From Pseudomonas beijingensis (GTDB lineage: Bacteria; Pseudomonadota; Gammaproteobacteria; Pseudomonadales; Pseudomonadaceae): DNA of 64,000 nucleotides. This document shows positions 34,279 through 42,860 of the stretch, one piece after another. The stretch lies in assembly GCF_030687295.1 (NCBI RefSeq), contig NZ_CP117425.1, positions 4,778,001 to 4,842,000 of the forward strand, in the 5' to 3' direction. Below the pieces are notes generated by a model, which had not been told where the DNA came from, did not search any database, and was given only the letters and a program-made list of their open reading frames with translations. Position 1 is the stretch's first letter. Every line of letters begins with the position of its first letter. The position numbers and the translations under genes are program-made.

Positions 34279-35235
34279 ATGAACCCGAATAAATCGATGA
34301 CCTGCACTTCCCTGCCCCGGCCTGCCTGGTACTGGCTGATTCCGTTGCCGTTGCTCGAAGCGGCATTGCTTGTGTCGTGGAGTTCCGGCTTCGTCGGCGC
34401 GCGCTTTTCCATCGATTACGCGCCGGCCCTGCTGGTGGTGTTCTGGCGGTGCGTCGTGGTCACGCTCGTCCTGCTTCCCTTCGTCGCCAGGTCGCTACGC
34501 CGGACCTCTCCCGCCGTGCTGTTGAAGAACGCGGGCATCGGCCTCCTGGCGATGGCGGGCTATCTGGGCGGTATCACCCAAGGCATTGCCCTGGGTGTGC
34601 CTGCGGGCTTGGCCGCGCTGGTCGCCGACCTGTTGCCGATGGGCCTGGCACTGCTGGCCGCCGGCGTACTCCGACAACGGCTGGCCTGGCAGGTCTGGGC
34701 GGGGCTGCTTATCGGCCTGCTCGGCGTCATGCTGGTGACCCAAGGCGCGCTGGCGTGGGGTAACGCGCCCTTGTGGGCCTATGGCCTGCCGCTGTTGGGC
34801 ATGCTTTCGCTCGCCGTCGCGACCCTGTGGCAGAAATACCTGCCCGCCGAACAATCGCTGGGCCTGCTACCCAACCTCTGGCTGCAGTGTTGCGTGTCGG
34901 GCCTGGCCTTCGCCCTGGTCGAGGGCGTCCATGGCAGCCTGGCCCCACTACCCAGCGCAGGCTTTGCACTGAGCGTATTGTGGACCGCAGGCTTGTCGAC
35001 GATGGGCGGCTACGGCCTTTATTGGCTATGCCTGCGCCGCGCGACGGCCACCCGGGTCGCCAGCGCCCTGTACCTCAGCCCGCCCATTACGATGCTCTGG
35101 GCCTGGGCCATGTTCGACGAACCGCTTTCCTGGCAGATGGTGGTCGGGATGGCGGTGTCCGGGGTGGGCATCTGGCTGGTCGTCGGTACCGAAGCGCGGC
35201 AGGCCAGGCCTCAAGCGTCTGGGCGAAAGTCTTAA
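34279..35235 (+). CDS. EamA/DMT-family transporter
   Basis: A 318-residue membrane protein of ten spans in two repeats of five (34-residue spaced hydrophobic segments; second copy ends SPPITMLWAWAMFDEPLSWQ). The GFVGARFSIDYAPALLVVFWRC start and LALLAAGVLRQRLAWQVWAGLL inner repeat ends are usual for the drug/metabolite transporters. ATG 34279 is used; a GTG at 34273 is possible. It probably exports a small metabolite or amino acid under the divergent LysR regulator. Confidence 0.9.
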   Translation: MNPNKSMTCTSLPRPAWYWLIPLPLLEAALLVSWSSGFVGARFSIDYAPALLVVFWRCVVVTLVLLPFVARSLRRTSPAVLLKNAGIGLLAMAGYLGGITQGIALGVPAGLAALVADLLPMGLALLAAGVLRQRLAWQVWAGLLIGLLGVMLVTQGALAWGNAPLWAYGLPLLGMLSLAVATLWQKYLPAEQSLGLLPNLWLQCCVSGLAFALVEGVHGSLAPLPSAGFALSVLWTAGLSTMGGYGLYWLCLRRATATRVASALYLSPPITMLWAWAMFDEPLSWQMVVGMAVSGVGIWLVVGTEARQARPQASGRKS

Positions 35236-35327
35236 CAGCCCGAACTTGGCAGCGCGATGATACCTGTGGCAGCGTACGCTGGATGTCAAAACACCCCTTC
35301 GCGCCCACAGACAAAACGGTAGCCATC

Positions 35328-35726
35328 ATGATCTCCCACGTCTTTTTAGGTATCGCCGATTTTGATCGCGCCTTCGTGTTCTATTCAAAACTCATGGCCG
35401 AACTGGGGCTTACCTTGAAATTTTGCGACGCCACGAAAGGCTGGGCTGGCTGGATTGCCGAAAACTCGCCTCGCCCGATCTTCGTGATTGGCAAACCGTT
35501 TGACGGCAAGGCAAGCGAACCCGGCAACGGACAGATGGTGGCTCTGCTTGCCGCCAGCCGGGAAACTGTCAGGAGCAGCTACGCAACAGCGATGGCGCTG
35601 GGCGGGACGTGTGAGGGAGAACCCGGCTTGAGACCCCACTACCATCCCGATTATTACGGCGCCTACTTTCGGGATCTCGATGGCAACAAGCTTTGCGTCT
35701 GTTGCCATGATTCGGTGTCGACGTAG
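35328..35726 (+). CDS. VOC-family (glyoxalase-like) protein
   Basis: A 132-residue VOC protein. HVFLGIADFDRAFVFYSKLM begins the fold and GAYFRDLDGNKLCVCCH ends it; H4 and the later histidines and acid are in the usual metal positions. A long open frame starting upstream at 34773 runs out of phase through the transporter and is not part of it. ATG 35328 is the first to open the VOC fold. Substrate unknown; many such proteins are lactoylglutathione lyase-like. Confidence 0.88.
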   Translation: MISHVFLGIADFDRAFVFYSKLMAELGLTLKFCDATKGWAGWIAENSPRPIFVIGKPFDGKASEPGNGQMVALLAASRETVRSSYATAMALGGTCEGEPGLRPHYHPDYYGAYFRDLDGNKLCVCCHDSVST

Positions 35727-35750
35727 TCGTCGCACCACGGGCAAGAACCT

Positions 35751-36686
35751 CTATAACCGTTGTGCCGGCCCTCCTGCTGCCTGAGCCAAACTGGTCGTCA
35801 GCACGTCCAGTAGAGCAGCGACCTTGGGAAGCATCTCACGGCTTTTCTGCCAGGCAAGACTGATCGCCATCCCATCGGTTGCCAACTGGGGCAACACTTC
35901 AACCAATGTCCCTTCGTCCAGTTGCCGTTGGACCAACCAGGACGGCAATTGGGCAATACCGCAACCCGCTAATACCGCAGCCACCAAGCCCTCGCCATCG
36001 CCCACCACCAGCTTTGGCGACACCTGTTTCCTGAGCGTTTCGCCCCGATGGCGCCCGGCGAAATTCCAGGGGCTGACATTTCCATCCCGCCAACCGTAGG
36101 CGATGCACCGGTGCTGCTCCAGATCAAGGTCAGTCAGGGGCGTGCCATGCCTGGCCAGATACGCAGGTGATGCGCAGAAAATATGCCATTCCCTGCCAAG
36201 GTACCGATGCCCCAGCGTATCCGGCCAAACCTCCGCGCCTCCCAACCGGATAACGATATCCACGCCCTCCTGCACGGCGTCGATGAAACCGTCGGAGAAC
36301 GAAATGTGCGGTACCAGTTGCGGGTATTGCTCCAGGCATCGCAAGACGACAGGCAGTACCTGGGAACGGCCAAAAGCACCGGGAAGGTCGATCCGAACCC
36401 TGCCATGGGGTTCGGCGTTTTCAGCCTGTAGCGACAGCTCGGCCTCTTCGAGGTCGGCCAGCACGCCGGTGCAGGTGCGAAGAAAAGCGACGCCTGCATC
36501 GGTCAGCGAAATACGTCGAGTCGTACGTTCGAACAGTCGAACGCCGAGCCGACTCTCCAGGCGAGCAATGCTTTTACTGATGGCAGAACCCGTGAGATTC
36601 ATCCGCTCAGCGGCGGCCTTGAAGCTGCCGGTTTCGGCGACGCAGACGAATACATCGATGCCCTTCAAACGCTCCGAGGAAAACAT
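35751..36686 (-). CDS. LysR-family transcriptional regulator
   Basis: A 311-residue regulator; ATG 36686 has AAGGA five bases before it, better than the in-frame ATG at 36692. Helix-turn-helix at about 8-65 (FVCVAETGSFKAAAERMNLT, then ISKSIARLESRLGVRLF) followed by the effector-binding domain. It is convergent with the VOC gene and divergent from the MFS transporter at 36838, its probable target. Confidence 0.93.
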   Translation of the reverse strand: MFSSERLKGIDVFVCVAETGSFKAAAERMNLTGSAISKSIARLESRLGVRLFERTTRRISLTDAGVAFLRTCTGVLADLEEAELSLQAENAEPHGRVRIDLPGAFGRSQVLPVVLRCLEQYPQLVPHISFSDGFIDAVQEGVDIVIRLGGAEVWPDTLGHRYLGREWHIFCASPAYLARHGTPLTDLDLEQHRCIAYGWRDGNVSPWNFAGRHRGETLRKQVSPKLVVGDGEGLVAAVLAGCGIAQLPSWLVQRQLDEGTLVEVLPQLATDGMAISLAWQKSREMLPKVAALLDVLTTSLAQAAGGPAQRL

Positions 36687-36837
36687 GGACATCCTTCATT
36701 CATGAACTGGATTCAATCAAGACGAGAAAAAACATCATAAATCAGAACTGGTTTCCTCAGTAAGCTTGGCAGCTGCGTATCCGTCCGCGAGACGACGCTG
36801 CCCCCCCTATAAACATCTCCGGTCGTATGAGGCAAGG

Positions 36838-38037
36838 ATGCTCGCCACCCTCAAAAGCTATCCCACGTCAGTCAATTTGCTGCTTTCGGCGTCACTTATC
36901 CTGACGCTGGCCCGGGCAATCACACTGCCCTACCTGGTGATCTACCTGTCGGACAGCTTTGGATTGAACGTTGCCGACATCGGCCTGGTGATCGGCAGCA
37001 CATTGATCATCGGCTCCCTGTTGAGCCTCTATGGCGGCTTTCTCGTGGACAATATGTCCAGTCACCGACTCATCCTGGGGTTTAGCGGCCTGTTCGCAGC
37101 AGGGTTTCTCGGCACGTTCCTGGCTCGCGAACTCTGGCTGTTCTACGGCTGCCTGATACTGATCAACCTGGCTTATGCCGTCATCGATATCGCGGTCAAG
37201 GCTGGATTTGGCAGCTTGCTTGCAGTTGCCGATCGCAGCGAAGCGTTCTCGATCAAATACACGCTGACTAATATCGGTTATGCCGTTGGGCCGTTTCTCG
37301 GGGCAGGAATGGCCAAGCTGGACATCAGCCTGCCATTCCTGTTGTCCAGCATGCTGGGGGCCGGGTTTTGCCTGGTGTATTTCGTCTGGGGCGACAGGGA
37401 CCTGGCGGTCGTCGATGCGAGCCACAAACCCGTGCCTTTCCTGGCCGTGGGCAAGCTTCTGCTGCGGGATTACCGCTTAGTGTGCTTCACCCTCGGCGGC
37501 CTGCTCAGCGCGGTGGTCTTCGGCCAGTTCACGGCCTATCTCTCGCAATACCTGGTGGTCACGACAACAGCGGAGTTCACCTACCGCATCATCAGTGCCA
37601 TGGTGACGACCAACGCGCTGATGGTGATCAGCCTGCAGTACGCCATTGGCCGAAAGATATCCCACCGCCATCTAAACCTGTGGCTGGCGGCGGGGTTGAG
37701 CTTGTTCATCCTCGGATTGGCCGGTTTTGCCCTGGCCGACACACTCGTGCTGTGGGTGATCGCCATGGCGGTGTTCACGCTCGGAGAGATCATCGTCTTC
37801 CCCGCCGAATACATGTTCATCGACAACATCGCTCCCGACCACTTGCGAGGCATGTACTACGCTGCGCAAAATCTTGGCAACCTCGGCGCCGCCTCCGGAC
37901 CGGTGCTGTGTGGCCTGGTATTGGCGACGCAGCCGCCTCACTACATCTTCTACATGCTCGCGCTCTTCATTGTTGCCGGTGGTATGTTTTATTTCCTGGG
38001 TACTTGCCGGCTGATCGACTCTCCGGCCAAGACGTAA
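36838..38037 (+). CDS. MFS transporter
   Basis: A 399-residue, 12-span permease. It begins MLATLKSYPTSVNLLLSASL and has the loop-2 motif GGFLVDNMSSHRL, then GFGSLLAVADRSEAFSIKYT and NIGYAVGPFLG, typical of MdtH-like efflux proteins. The upstream ATG at 36766 would add a charged extension without ribosome site. It probably exports a drug-like compound; the LysR gene is divergent, and an AraC/GyrI-type regulator follows on the same strand. Confidence 0.88.
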   Translation: MLATLKSYPTSVNLLLSASLILTLARAITLPYLVIYLSDSFGLNVADIGLVIGSTLIIGSLLSLYGGFLVDNMSSHRLILGFSGLFAAGFLGTFLARELWLFYGCLILINLAYAVIDIAVKAGFGSLLAVADRSEAFSIKYTLTNIGYAVGPFLGAGMAKLDISLPFLLSSMLGAGFCLVYFVWGDRDLAVVDASHKPVPFLAVGKLLLRDYRLVCFTLGGLLSAVVFGQFTAYLSQYLVVTTTAEFTYRIISAMVTTNALMVISLQYAIGRKISHRHLNLWLAAGLSLFILGLAGFALADTLVLWVIAMAVFTLGEIIVFPAEYMFIDNIAPDHLRGMYYAAQNLGNLGAASGPVLCGLVLATQPPHYIFYMLALFIVAGGMFYFLGTCRLIDSPAKT

Positions 38038-38135
38038 TGCATGGCCTGTCACCAGGAGGGGCGCTCAAGTTAGCAAGATCGGTCGAGCGCATTTTGCTTG
38101 TCGGCCTCATGCTGGTGTCCTCACGGGGGAAAACC

Positions 38136-39017
38136 ATGACCGACACACAAAAGCACTACCCGTCCCGGATGCAGAAGGTGCTCGATTACATCGACGAGCA
38201 TCTTGATGACTGCCTGGACCTGGATACGTTGAGCGGCGTTGCGGCTTTTTCGAAATACCATTTTCACCGGCAGTTCATGGCGACGTTCAATTTGCCCTTG
38301 AATCGTTATGTCCAGCTCGCCCGCCTGAAACGCGCGTCCTACAAACTGGCATTTCGCCAACATGAAACGATTACCGAGATCGCCATGGACGCCGGTTACG
38401 CAGCGCCAGACGCCTTCGCCCGTGCATTTCGACAGCGCGTGGGGCAACCACCCTCGAACTTCCGTACGTCTCCCGACTGGCAGCGTTGGAACACCACGTT
38501 CACGCCATTGCACACTGCGAGGAACCGCCTCATGCCCACGCTCTATCAGCCCAGTGACGTACAGATCCGCACAGTTCCCGCGACACCCGTCGCCATCATG
38601 GAACACCGAGGCGATCCCTCGACAATCGGTACGACCCTCCAACGCTTCATTGCCTGGCGGCGGAGTGTCGGCCTGATCCCGTCGATCAGTTCGACGTTCA
38701 ATGTATTTCACACCGACCCGCGCACGACGCCACCAGAAGACTATCGCCTGGATCTATGCGCAGGGACGGAGCAGCCCATCGTGCCGAACGACGAAGCGAT
38801 CAAGGCCGGCAGTATCCCCGCCGGGCGTTGTGCAGTGCTGCGGGTCGAAGGGGGCGCAGACAACCTCGAGCCCGCTGCACTGTACTTGTACAGGGACTGG
38901 CTGCCGGCCAGCGGTGAGGAGCCTAGGGACTTTCCGCTCTACTGCCAGCGCATAACGTTCTTTCCGGACGTTGCTGAGAACGAAGCCGTTACGGAACTCT
39001 TTCTGCCGCTCAGGTGA
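38136..39017 (+). CDS. AraC-family regulator with GyrI-like effector domain
   Basis: A 293-residue protein with GGGGGAAAA before ATG 38136. The AraC double helix-turn-helix is N-terminal (about 12-115: LDTLSGVAAFSKYHFHRQFM, then ITEIAMDAGYAAPDAFARAF). A GyrI/BmrR-type small-molecule-binding domain fills 135-293 (VRTVPATPVAIMEHRG). This is the layout of Rob/MtrA-like multidrug-responsive activators. It lies 98 bp after an MFS gene, which may be its target. Confidence 0.92.
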   Translation: MTDTQKHYPSRMQKVLDYIDEHLDDCLDLDTLSGVAAFSKYHFHRQFMATFNLPLNRYVQLARLKRASYKLAFRQHETITEIAMDAGYAAPDAFARAFRQRVGQPPSNFRTSPDWQRWNTTFTPLHTARNRLMPTLYQPSDVQIRTVPATPVAIMEHRGDPSTIGTTLQRFIAWRRSVGLIPSISSTFNVFHTDPRTTPPEDYRLDLCAGTEQPIVPNDEAIKAGSIPAGRCAVLRVEGGADNLEPAALYLYRDWLPASGEEPRDFPLYCQRITFFPDVAENEAVTELFLPLR

Positions 39018-39057
39018 TTGGTTATTCGGTGGTGGTCATCAGGCCACAGGTTCTACG

Positions 39058-39282
39058 TTAGCTGATCGGTATTCGCCTCAGAGCCCGCATTACAAAGGCG
39101 CCAGCCTTCGCCAGCAATACGCCGCCGGTGTGTTGTTGGCACAGGTCGTTCGAAACAGGCGCTACGGACTCGTTGGCCAGGGCGCCCATCAACTGGGGCA
39201 GCAGGAATCCGCTTTCGTGCTCCTGGTGAATCGCGACAGCGGTGTCCGGCCAAGGGTTGCCGGTGCAGGTAACGTCGTTCAT
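39058..39282 (-). CDS. Small hypothetical protein
   Basis: A 74-residue protein from ATG 39282, preceded at good distance by AGGAG. It starts MNDVTCTGNPWPDTAVAIHQ, has two cysteines and ends in basic residues (FVMRALRRIPIS). No membrane span or signal peptide. Unknown function; the strong ribosome site and its position between two transcription units make it a probable gene. It overlaps no other feature. Confidence 0.6.
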   Translation of the reverse strand: MNDVTCTGNPWPDTAVAIHQEHESGFLLPQLMGALANESVAPVSNDLCQQHTGGVLLAKAGAFVMRALRRIPIS

Positions 39283-39505
39283 GGGAAATCTCCTGGAGAA
39301 TGGAGAACGCTGCGACGGCCCGAAACGGTCGATCGCTTCTGGGATCAGTTTCACTGGCGGACAGTTTTTAGAGAATGCCCAGGAATCTCATGACTTGATT
39401 GCGCCACATGAAACAATCGCACCGGGTAGCACTAAAAGTCCCGGGGGCGTTGTAATGCTGTTTGCGGGGTTTTGATTTTCCGTTCAGAGAGGCGTCGTTT
39501 TTTTG

Positions 39506-39540
39506 GTGTGTATATCCGTTGCTGCGGTAACGGCCACTGG
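39506..39540. repeat. Conserved short repeat flanking the REP array (left copy)
   Basis: GTGTGTATATCCGTTGCTGC followed by GGTAACGGCCACTGG. The same motif appears inverted at 40531-40561 and 56121-56154, each next to REP elements, so it marks the edge of a composite repeat block. Confidence 0.6.
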
Positions 39541-39590
39541 CGGTGAGGCGGCCTGATAGCCGACCTGGTTCTTGGTGAGACCGCGTTTCT

Positions 39591-40216
39591 CCTGTGGGAG
39601 CGAGCCTGCTCGCGATTGGGCCAGCAGCCCAATATCCATGTGGCTGAAACACCGCCATCGCGAGCAAACTCGCTCCCACAGTCGGCCTGCGGTGAACACC
39701 AGATTCATGAACACCCAAGATCACCTGTGGGAGCGGGCTTGCTCGCGAAGTGGTCCACATCCAAATATCCATACAAACTGACCCACCGCCATCGCGAGCA
39801 AGCTCGCTCCCACAGTCGGCCTGCGGTGAACACAAGATTCGTGAACACCCAAGATCACCTGTGGGAGCGAGCTTGCTCGCGATGGGGCCCGCACATCCAC
39901 CATCACCGAAAACTGACCCTCCGCTTCGCGAGCAAGCCCGCTCCCACAGTCGGCCTGCGGTGAACACAAGATTCGTGAACACCCAAGATCACCTGTGGGA
40001 GCGAGCTTGCTCGCGATGGGGCCCGCACATCCACCATCACCGAAAACTGACCCTCCGCTTCGCGAGCAAGCCCGCTCCCACAGTCGGCCTGCGGTGAACA
40101 CAAGATTCGTGAACACCCAAGATCACCTGTGGGAGCGGGCTTGCTCGCGACGGGGCCCGCACATCCACCATAACCGAAACTGACCCTCCGCTTCGCGAGC
40201 AAGCCCGCTCCCACAG
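39591..40216. repeat. Tandem REP/BIME array, 134-bp period
   Basis: CCTGTGGGAGCG begins a unit at 39591, 39724, 39858, 39992 and 40126 (periods 133, 134, 134, 134). Each unit holds two inverted REP palindromes (GAGCTTGCTCGCGA and GCGAGCAAGCCCGCTCCCAC) and the linker CAGTCGGCCTGCGGTGAACA. The units at 39858 and 39992 appear identical over their full 134 bp, so duplication is recent. Several ORFs can be read through it, but they are repeat translations. Confidence 0.92.
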
Positions 40217-40311
40217 GAGAAACGCGGTCCCACCATGAATCAGGTCGGCTATCAGGCCGCCTCGCGGTGGACGTTGATCTCGGACGCCCCGTTAACCACG
40301 ATGGCTGAACG

Positions 40312-40561
40312 AAGGTATTGTGGAGTGGGCAACCCGGCATGGATGCCGGGTTAGCCGCGCTGGGCCATGGATGGCCCTTCGCGGCGGCCCACGGAGCAAT
40401 GCCTTCGTTCAGGCATGCCGAGCCTTAGCGAGGCACCGAGTGGTGGGGCAGGAAGCGTTTTGGTTACTTTTGACTGGGCCGGCTTCCGGGCTGTTCAAAA
40501 GTGACCCGCCGTAAGGGCGGAACCCTAAGCCGCCGTTACCGCAGAACCGGATATGCACACC
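40312..40561. repeat. Large non-coding pseudomonad repeat element
   Basis: A GC-rich element of about 250 bp with two perfect hairpins (AACCCGGCAT/ATGCCGGGTT at 40331-40352; GGGCCAT/ATGGCCC at 40362-40377), a TTTTGGTTACTTTTGACTGG stretch, and a closing CCGTTACCGCAGAACCGGAT. I recall this sequence as a dispersed intergenic repeat of fluorescent pseudomonads. It has no ORF with a ribosome site. It lies directly downstream of the AhpD-like gene and may form a structured RNA end. Confidence 0.6.
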
Positions 40562-40563
40562 AA

Positions 40564-40911
40564 TCACGCCGATGCTTTCAGCATGTCATACGCCTCAAGC
40601 GACCGCAGCGAGTAGATATAGGCAGCCCCCGCATTCAACGAGATCGCGGTTGCCAGGGCTGCAGCGACCTCCTCACGACTCGCCCCCGCCTTGATCGCCG
40701 CATCCGTGTGGGCCGCGATACAGCCATCGCAACGAGTGGTCACGGCGATGGCGATCGAGATCAGCTCGCGGGTCTTGGCATCAAGCACATTGTTTTCGCT
40801 GGCGGCTTCCCCGAGCGCCATATAGGCCTTGACCATTTTCGGGTTGCTGCGGCCCAGCGCGCCAAACGCTTTCTGGATGGTGGGTAATAATTCGGACCAG
40901 TTATTGAACAT
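40564..40911 (-). CDS. Carboxymuconolactone decarboxylase/AhpD-like protein
   Basis: A 115-residue all-helical protein. The redox motif is CDGCIAAH (C61, C64, H68), the peroxidase-like active site of AhpD/CMD-family proteins. TRELISIAIAVTTR precedes it. Such proteins act as small thiol-dependent peroxidases or disulfide reductases. Divergent from an AraC regulator 110 bp away, which is probably its controller. Confidence 0.92.
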   Translation of the reverse strand: MFNNWSELLPTIQKAFGALGRSNPKMVKAYMALGEAASENNVLDAKTRELISIAIAVTTRCDGCIAAHTDAAIKAGASREEVAAALATAISLNAGAAYIYSLRSLEAYDMLKASA

Positions 40912-41021
40912 GGCATTAACTCCTGAGTGGGTTGGGTGTACTGTTTTGACGCCCTCAGTTTTTCACCCTGGCGCCACTCGGTTTTGCTCAATCCGCTCAG
41001 TTTTTTTGGCGAAACGCTCAA

Positions 41022-41945
41022 ATGAATGCGATCGATAAACTCATCAGCCTGGCCAACGTTCGCGGCAGCCTGGACCTGCGCTGTCAGTTCCAGGGCGACT
41101 GGGCCCTGGATCACGGGCAGCAAGCCCTGGGCACGGCGCCCTATCACATCGTGCTGGCCGGCGAATGCCGTGTGGAGTTTGCCGATGGGAAGCGCTTGCC
41201 CATGCGCGCCGGTGACATCCTGCTGTTGCCGCGAGGCGCCCCGCACCTCATGCACAGCCCTGGAAAAACGGTGACGCCGACCTCACCCCGGATCGTGACC
41301 GGAGGCACCCTGCCGATTCATCGCATTGGCGGTGCCAGCGCGGAGCTGGACATGCTTTGCGGGGGTTTTCACTTCAACCGGGCTTCGTTGCTGTTCAGCG
41401 CCCTGCCCGAATACCTGGTGATTCCCAGCGGCGCGTTACCGGCCAACGGGCCGTTGCCGGCATTGGTGGAGATCCTTCGCGGGGAAGCGGATGGGGACCA
41501 GCCCGGCGCGCGCTTCCTGCTCGACGCCTTGTCCCAGGCGCTGTTCACCCTGATTCTGCGTGCACACCTGGCGAGCCACGGCCAGGACAGCGGCTCGCTG
41601 GCCCTGCTCAGTGACAAGCGCCTGGGCCGGGCCTGGCAGGCGATGCTGGCGGACCCTGCGCACGAGTGGACCATTCAAGGCCTGGCGGACCTCGCGAGCA
41701 TGTCCCGGGCCAACTTCATGCGCGCATTCGTCAAGGTGGCCGGTGTCTCGCCGTGGGTGCTGTTGACGCAAGTGCGAATGGAATTGGCTTTCAGCCTGCT
41801 CAGCCACTCACACCTGGGGCTGAGCGATATTGCCGTACAGGTCGGCTACCAATCCCAGGCTGCATTCAGCAAGAAATTCAAGGAAATCTACGGCGAGGCG
41901 CCAGGGCGGGTGCGCCGTGGGATTCAAGCCCCAAGCACGCGTTGA
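41022..41945 (+). CDS. AraC-family regulator with cupin sensor domain
   Basis: A 307-residue protein. The N-terminal cupin (about 10-185) has YHIVLAGECRVEF and RAGDILLLPRGAPHLM, whose histidine is typical of the AraC cupin_6 type. The C-terminal AraC helix-turn-helix pair is at 205-300 (IQGLADLASMSRANFMRAFV, then LSDIAVQVGYQSQAAFSKKF). It probably activates the divergent AhpD-like gene in response to oxidative or electrophilic signals; that link is positional. Confidence 0.93.
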   Translation: MNAIDKLISLANVRGSLDLRCQFQGDWALDHGQQALGTAPYHIVLAGECRVEFADGKRLPMRAGDILLLPRGAPHLMHSPGKTVTPTSPRIVTGGTLPIHRIGGASAELDMLCGGFHFNRASLLFSALPEYLVIPSGALPANGPLPALVEILRGEADGDQPGARFLLDALSQALFTLILRAHLASHGQDSGSLALLSDKRLGRAWQAMLADPAHEWTIQGLADLASMSRANFMRAFVKVAGVSPWVLLTQVRMELAFSLLSHSHLGLSDIAVQVGYQSQAAFSKKFKEIYGEAPGRVRRGIQAPSTR

Positions 41946-41948
41946 CCA

Positions 41949-42860
41949 TCAAGCGCTATCCGCTCGCAGGGCCGGGTGTGCGCGCAGGTGCTCGACGATG
42001 TAGTCCACGAAACTGCGCACGCGCATCGGCGCCTTGCGTCTTTCACGGTAGACCACATGCACGGGTATCGAGGGCGGTTCATAGGCTTTCAAGACCCTGC
42101 GCAAGCGTCCGCTGCTCAGATAGTCGTACAACGGATAGCTCAAGCAGCGCGTCAACCCGGCCCCATGAGCCGCAGCGTCAATGGCCGCCTGTAGCGTGGC
42201 GCAACTGAGCCGCGTGCGTGCCTTCACGCAGTTGGCCTCGCCCTGTTGTTGAAAAGACCACTGGACCCAATCCTGGTTGGCCTGCGTGGCGATCAATCGA
42301 TGATCGTGCAGATCCTGCGGCACAACCGGCTCACCCTGCATCGCCAAGTAACCAGGACTGGCGCAGACGAGCGAGCGAACGCTGCCGACAGGTCGTGCGA
42401 TCAATGAGCAACTGGGTAGAGGCCCCACCAGCACCGCCACATCCAGCCCCTCGTCATGCATGTTCGGGAAACGATCATGGTAGTGGGCAAATACCTTGAT
42501 TTCGGGAAAGAGATCCATGTAGCCGGCCAACACCGGCGCCATGACATAACGGCTGAACAACGCGGGCAACAGAATCGTCAAATTGCCCTGCGCCTGGACA
42601 TGCCAACCCTTGGCCGATGCTTCAGCCTCGTCGACGGCCTTGAGAATGCGTGAGCAATCGGCCATGAAGCCGACCCCGGCTTCCGTCAACACCACCCCGC
42701 GCGTGCTTCGTGACAGTAACTGCACACCCAGTCGCGCCTCCAGCCGAGCGACCGCACGCATCACGGTGGGTCCGGAAACGTTGAGGCGCTGGGCGGCCGA
42801 GGCGAGGCTGGGGCACTGCGACAGCGCGTGGAATATCAGCATTTCCTGGTGGCGCGCCAT
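41949..42860 (-). CDS. LysR-family regulator (second of a tandem pair)
   Basis: A 303-residue regulator. Helix-turn-helix at about 8-65 (FHALSQCPSLASAAQRLNVS, then VMRAVARLEARLGVQLL) and an effector domain. Its ATG shares one base with the stop of the following upstream LysR gene (TGATG), so the two regulators are translationally coupled. They share words such as the C-terminal PPSIPVHVVYRERR/PPALPIHVVYQKSN, showing that they are tandem paralogues. Confidence 0.92.
   Translation of the reverse strand: MARHQEMLIFHALSQCPSLASAAQRLNVSGPTVMRAVARLEARLGVQLLSRSTRGVVLTEAGVGFMADCSRILKAVDEAEASAKGWHVQAQGNLTILLPALFSRYVMAPVLAGYMDLFPEIKVFAHYHDRFPNMHDEGLDVAVLVGPLPSCSLIARPVGSVRSLVCASPGYLAMQGEPVVPQDLHDHRLIATQANQDWVQWSFQQQGEANCVKARTRLSCATLQAAIDAAAHGAGLTRCLSYPLYDYLSSGRLRRVLKAYEPPSIPVHVVYRERRKAPMRVRSFVDYIVEHLRAHPALRADSA

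Noticed and set aside
34773..35327. Upstream part of the 317-residue ORF that ends in the VOC gene at 35726
   Set aside because: Out-of-phase reading through the EamA transporter; only the part from 35328 is a VOC protein.
39591..40216. CRISPR array
   Set aside because: The period is 134 bp, spacers are themselves identical, and each unit is two inverted REPs; no cas gene is near.
39368..40340. Several ORFs of 100-200 residues across the REP array
   Set aside because: They translate the REP unit repeatedly (ASSLPQSACGEH-like words), have no ribosome site and change with repeat phase.
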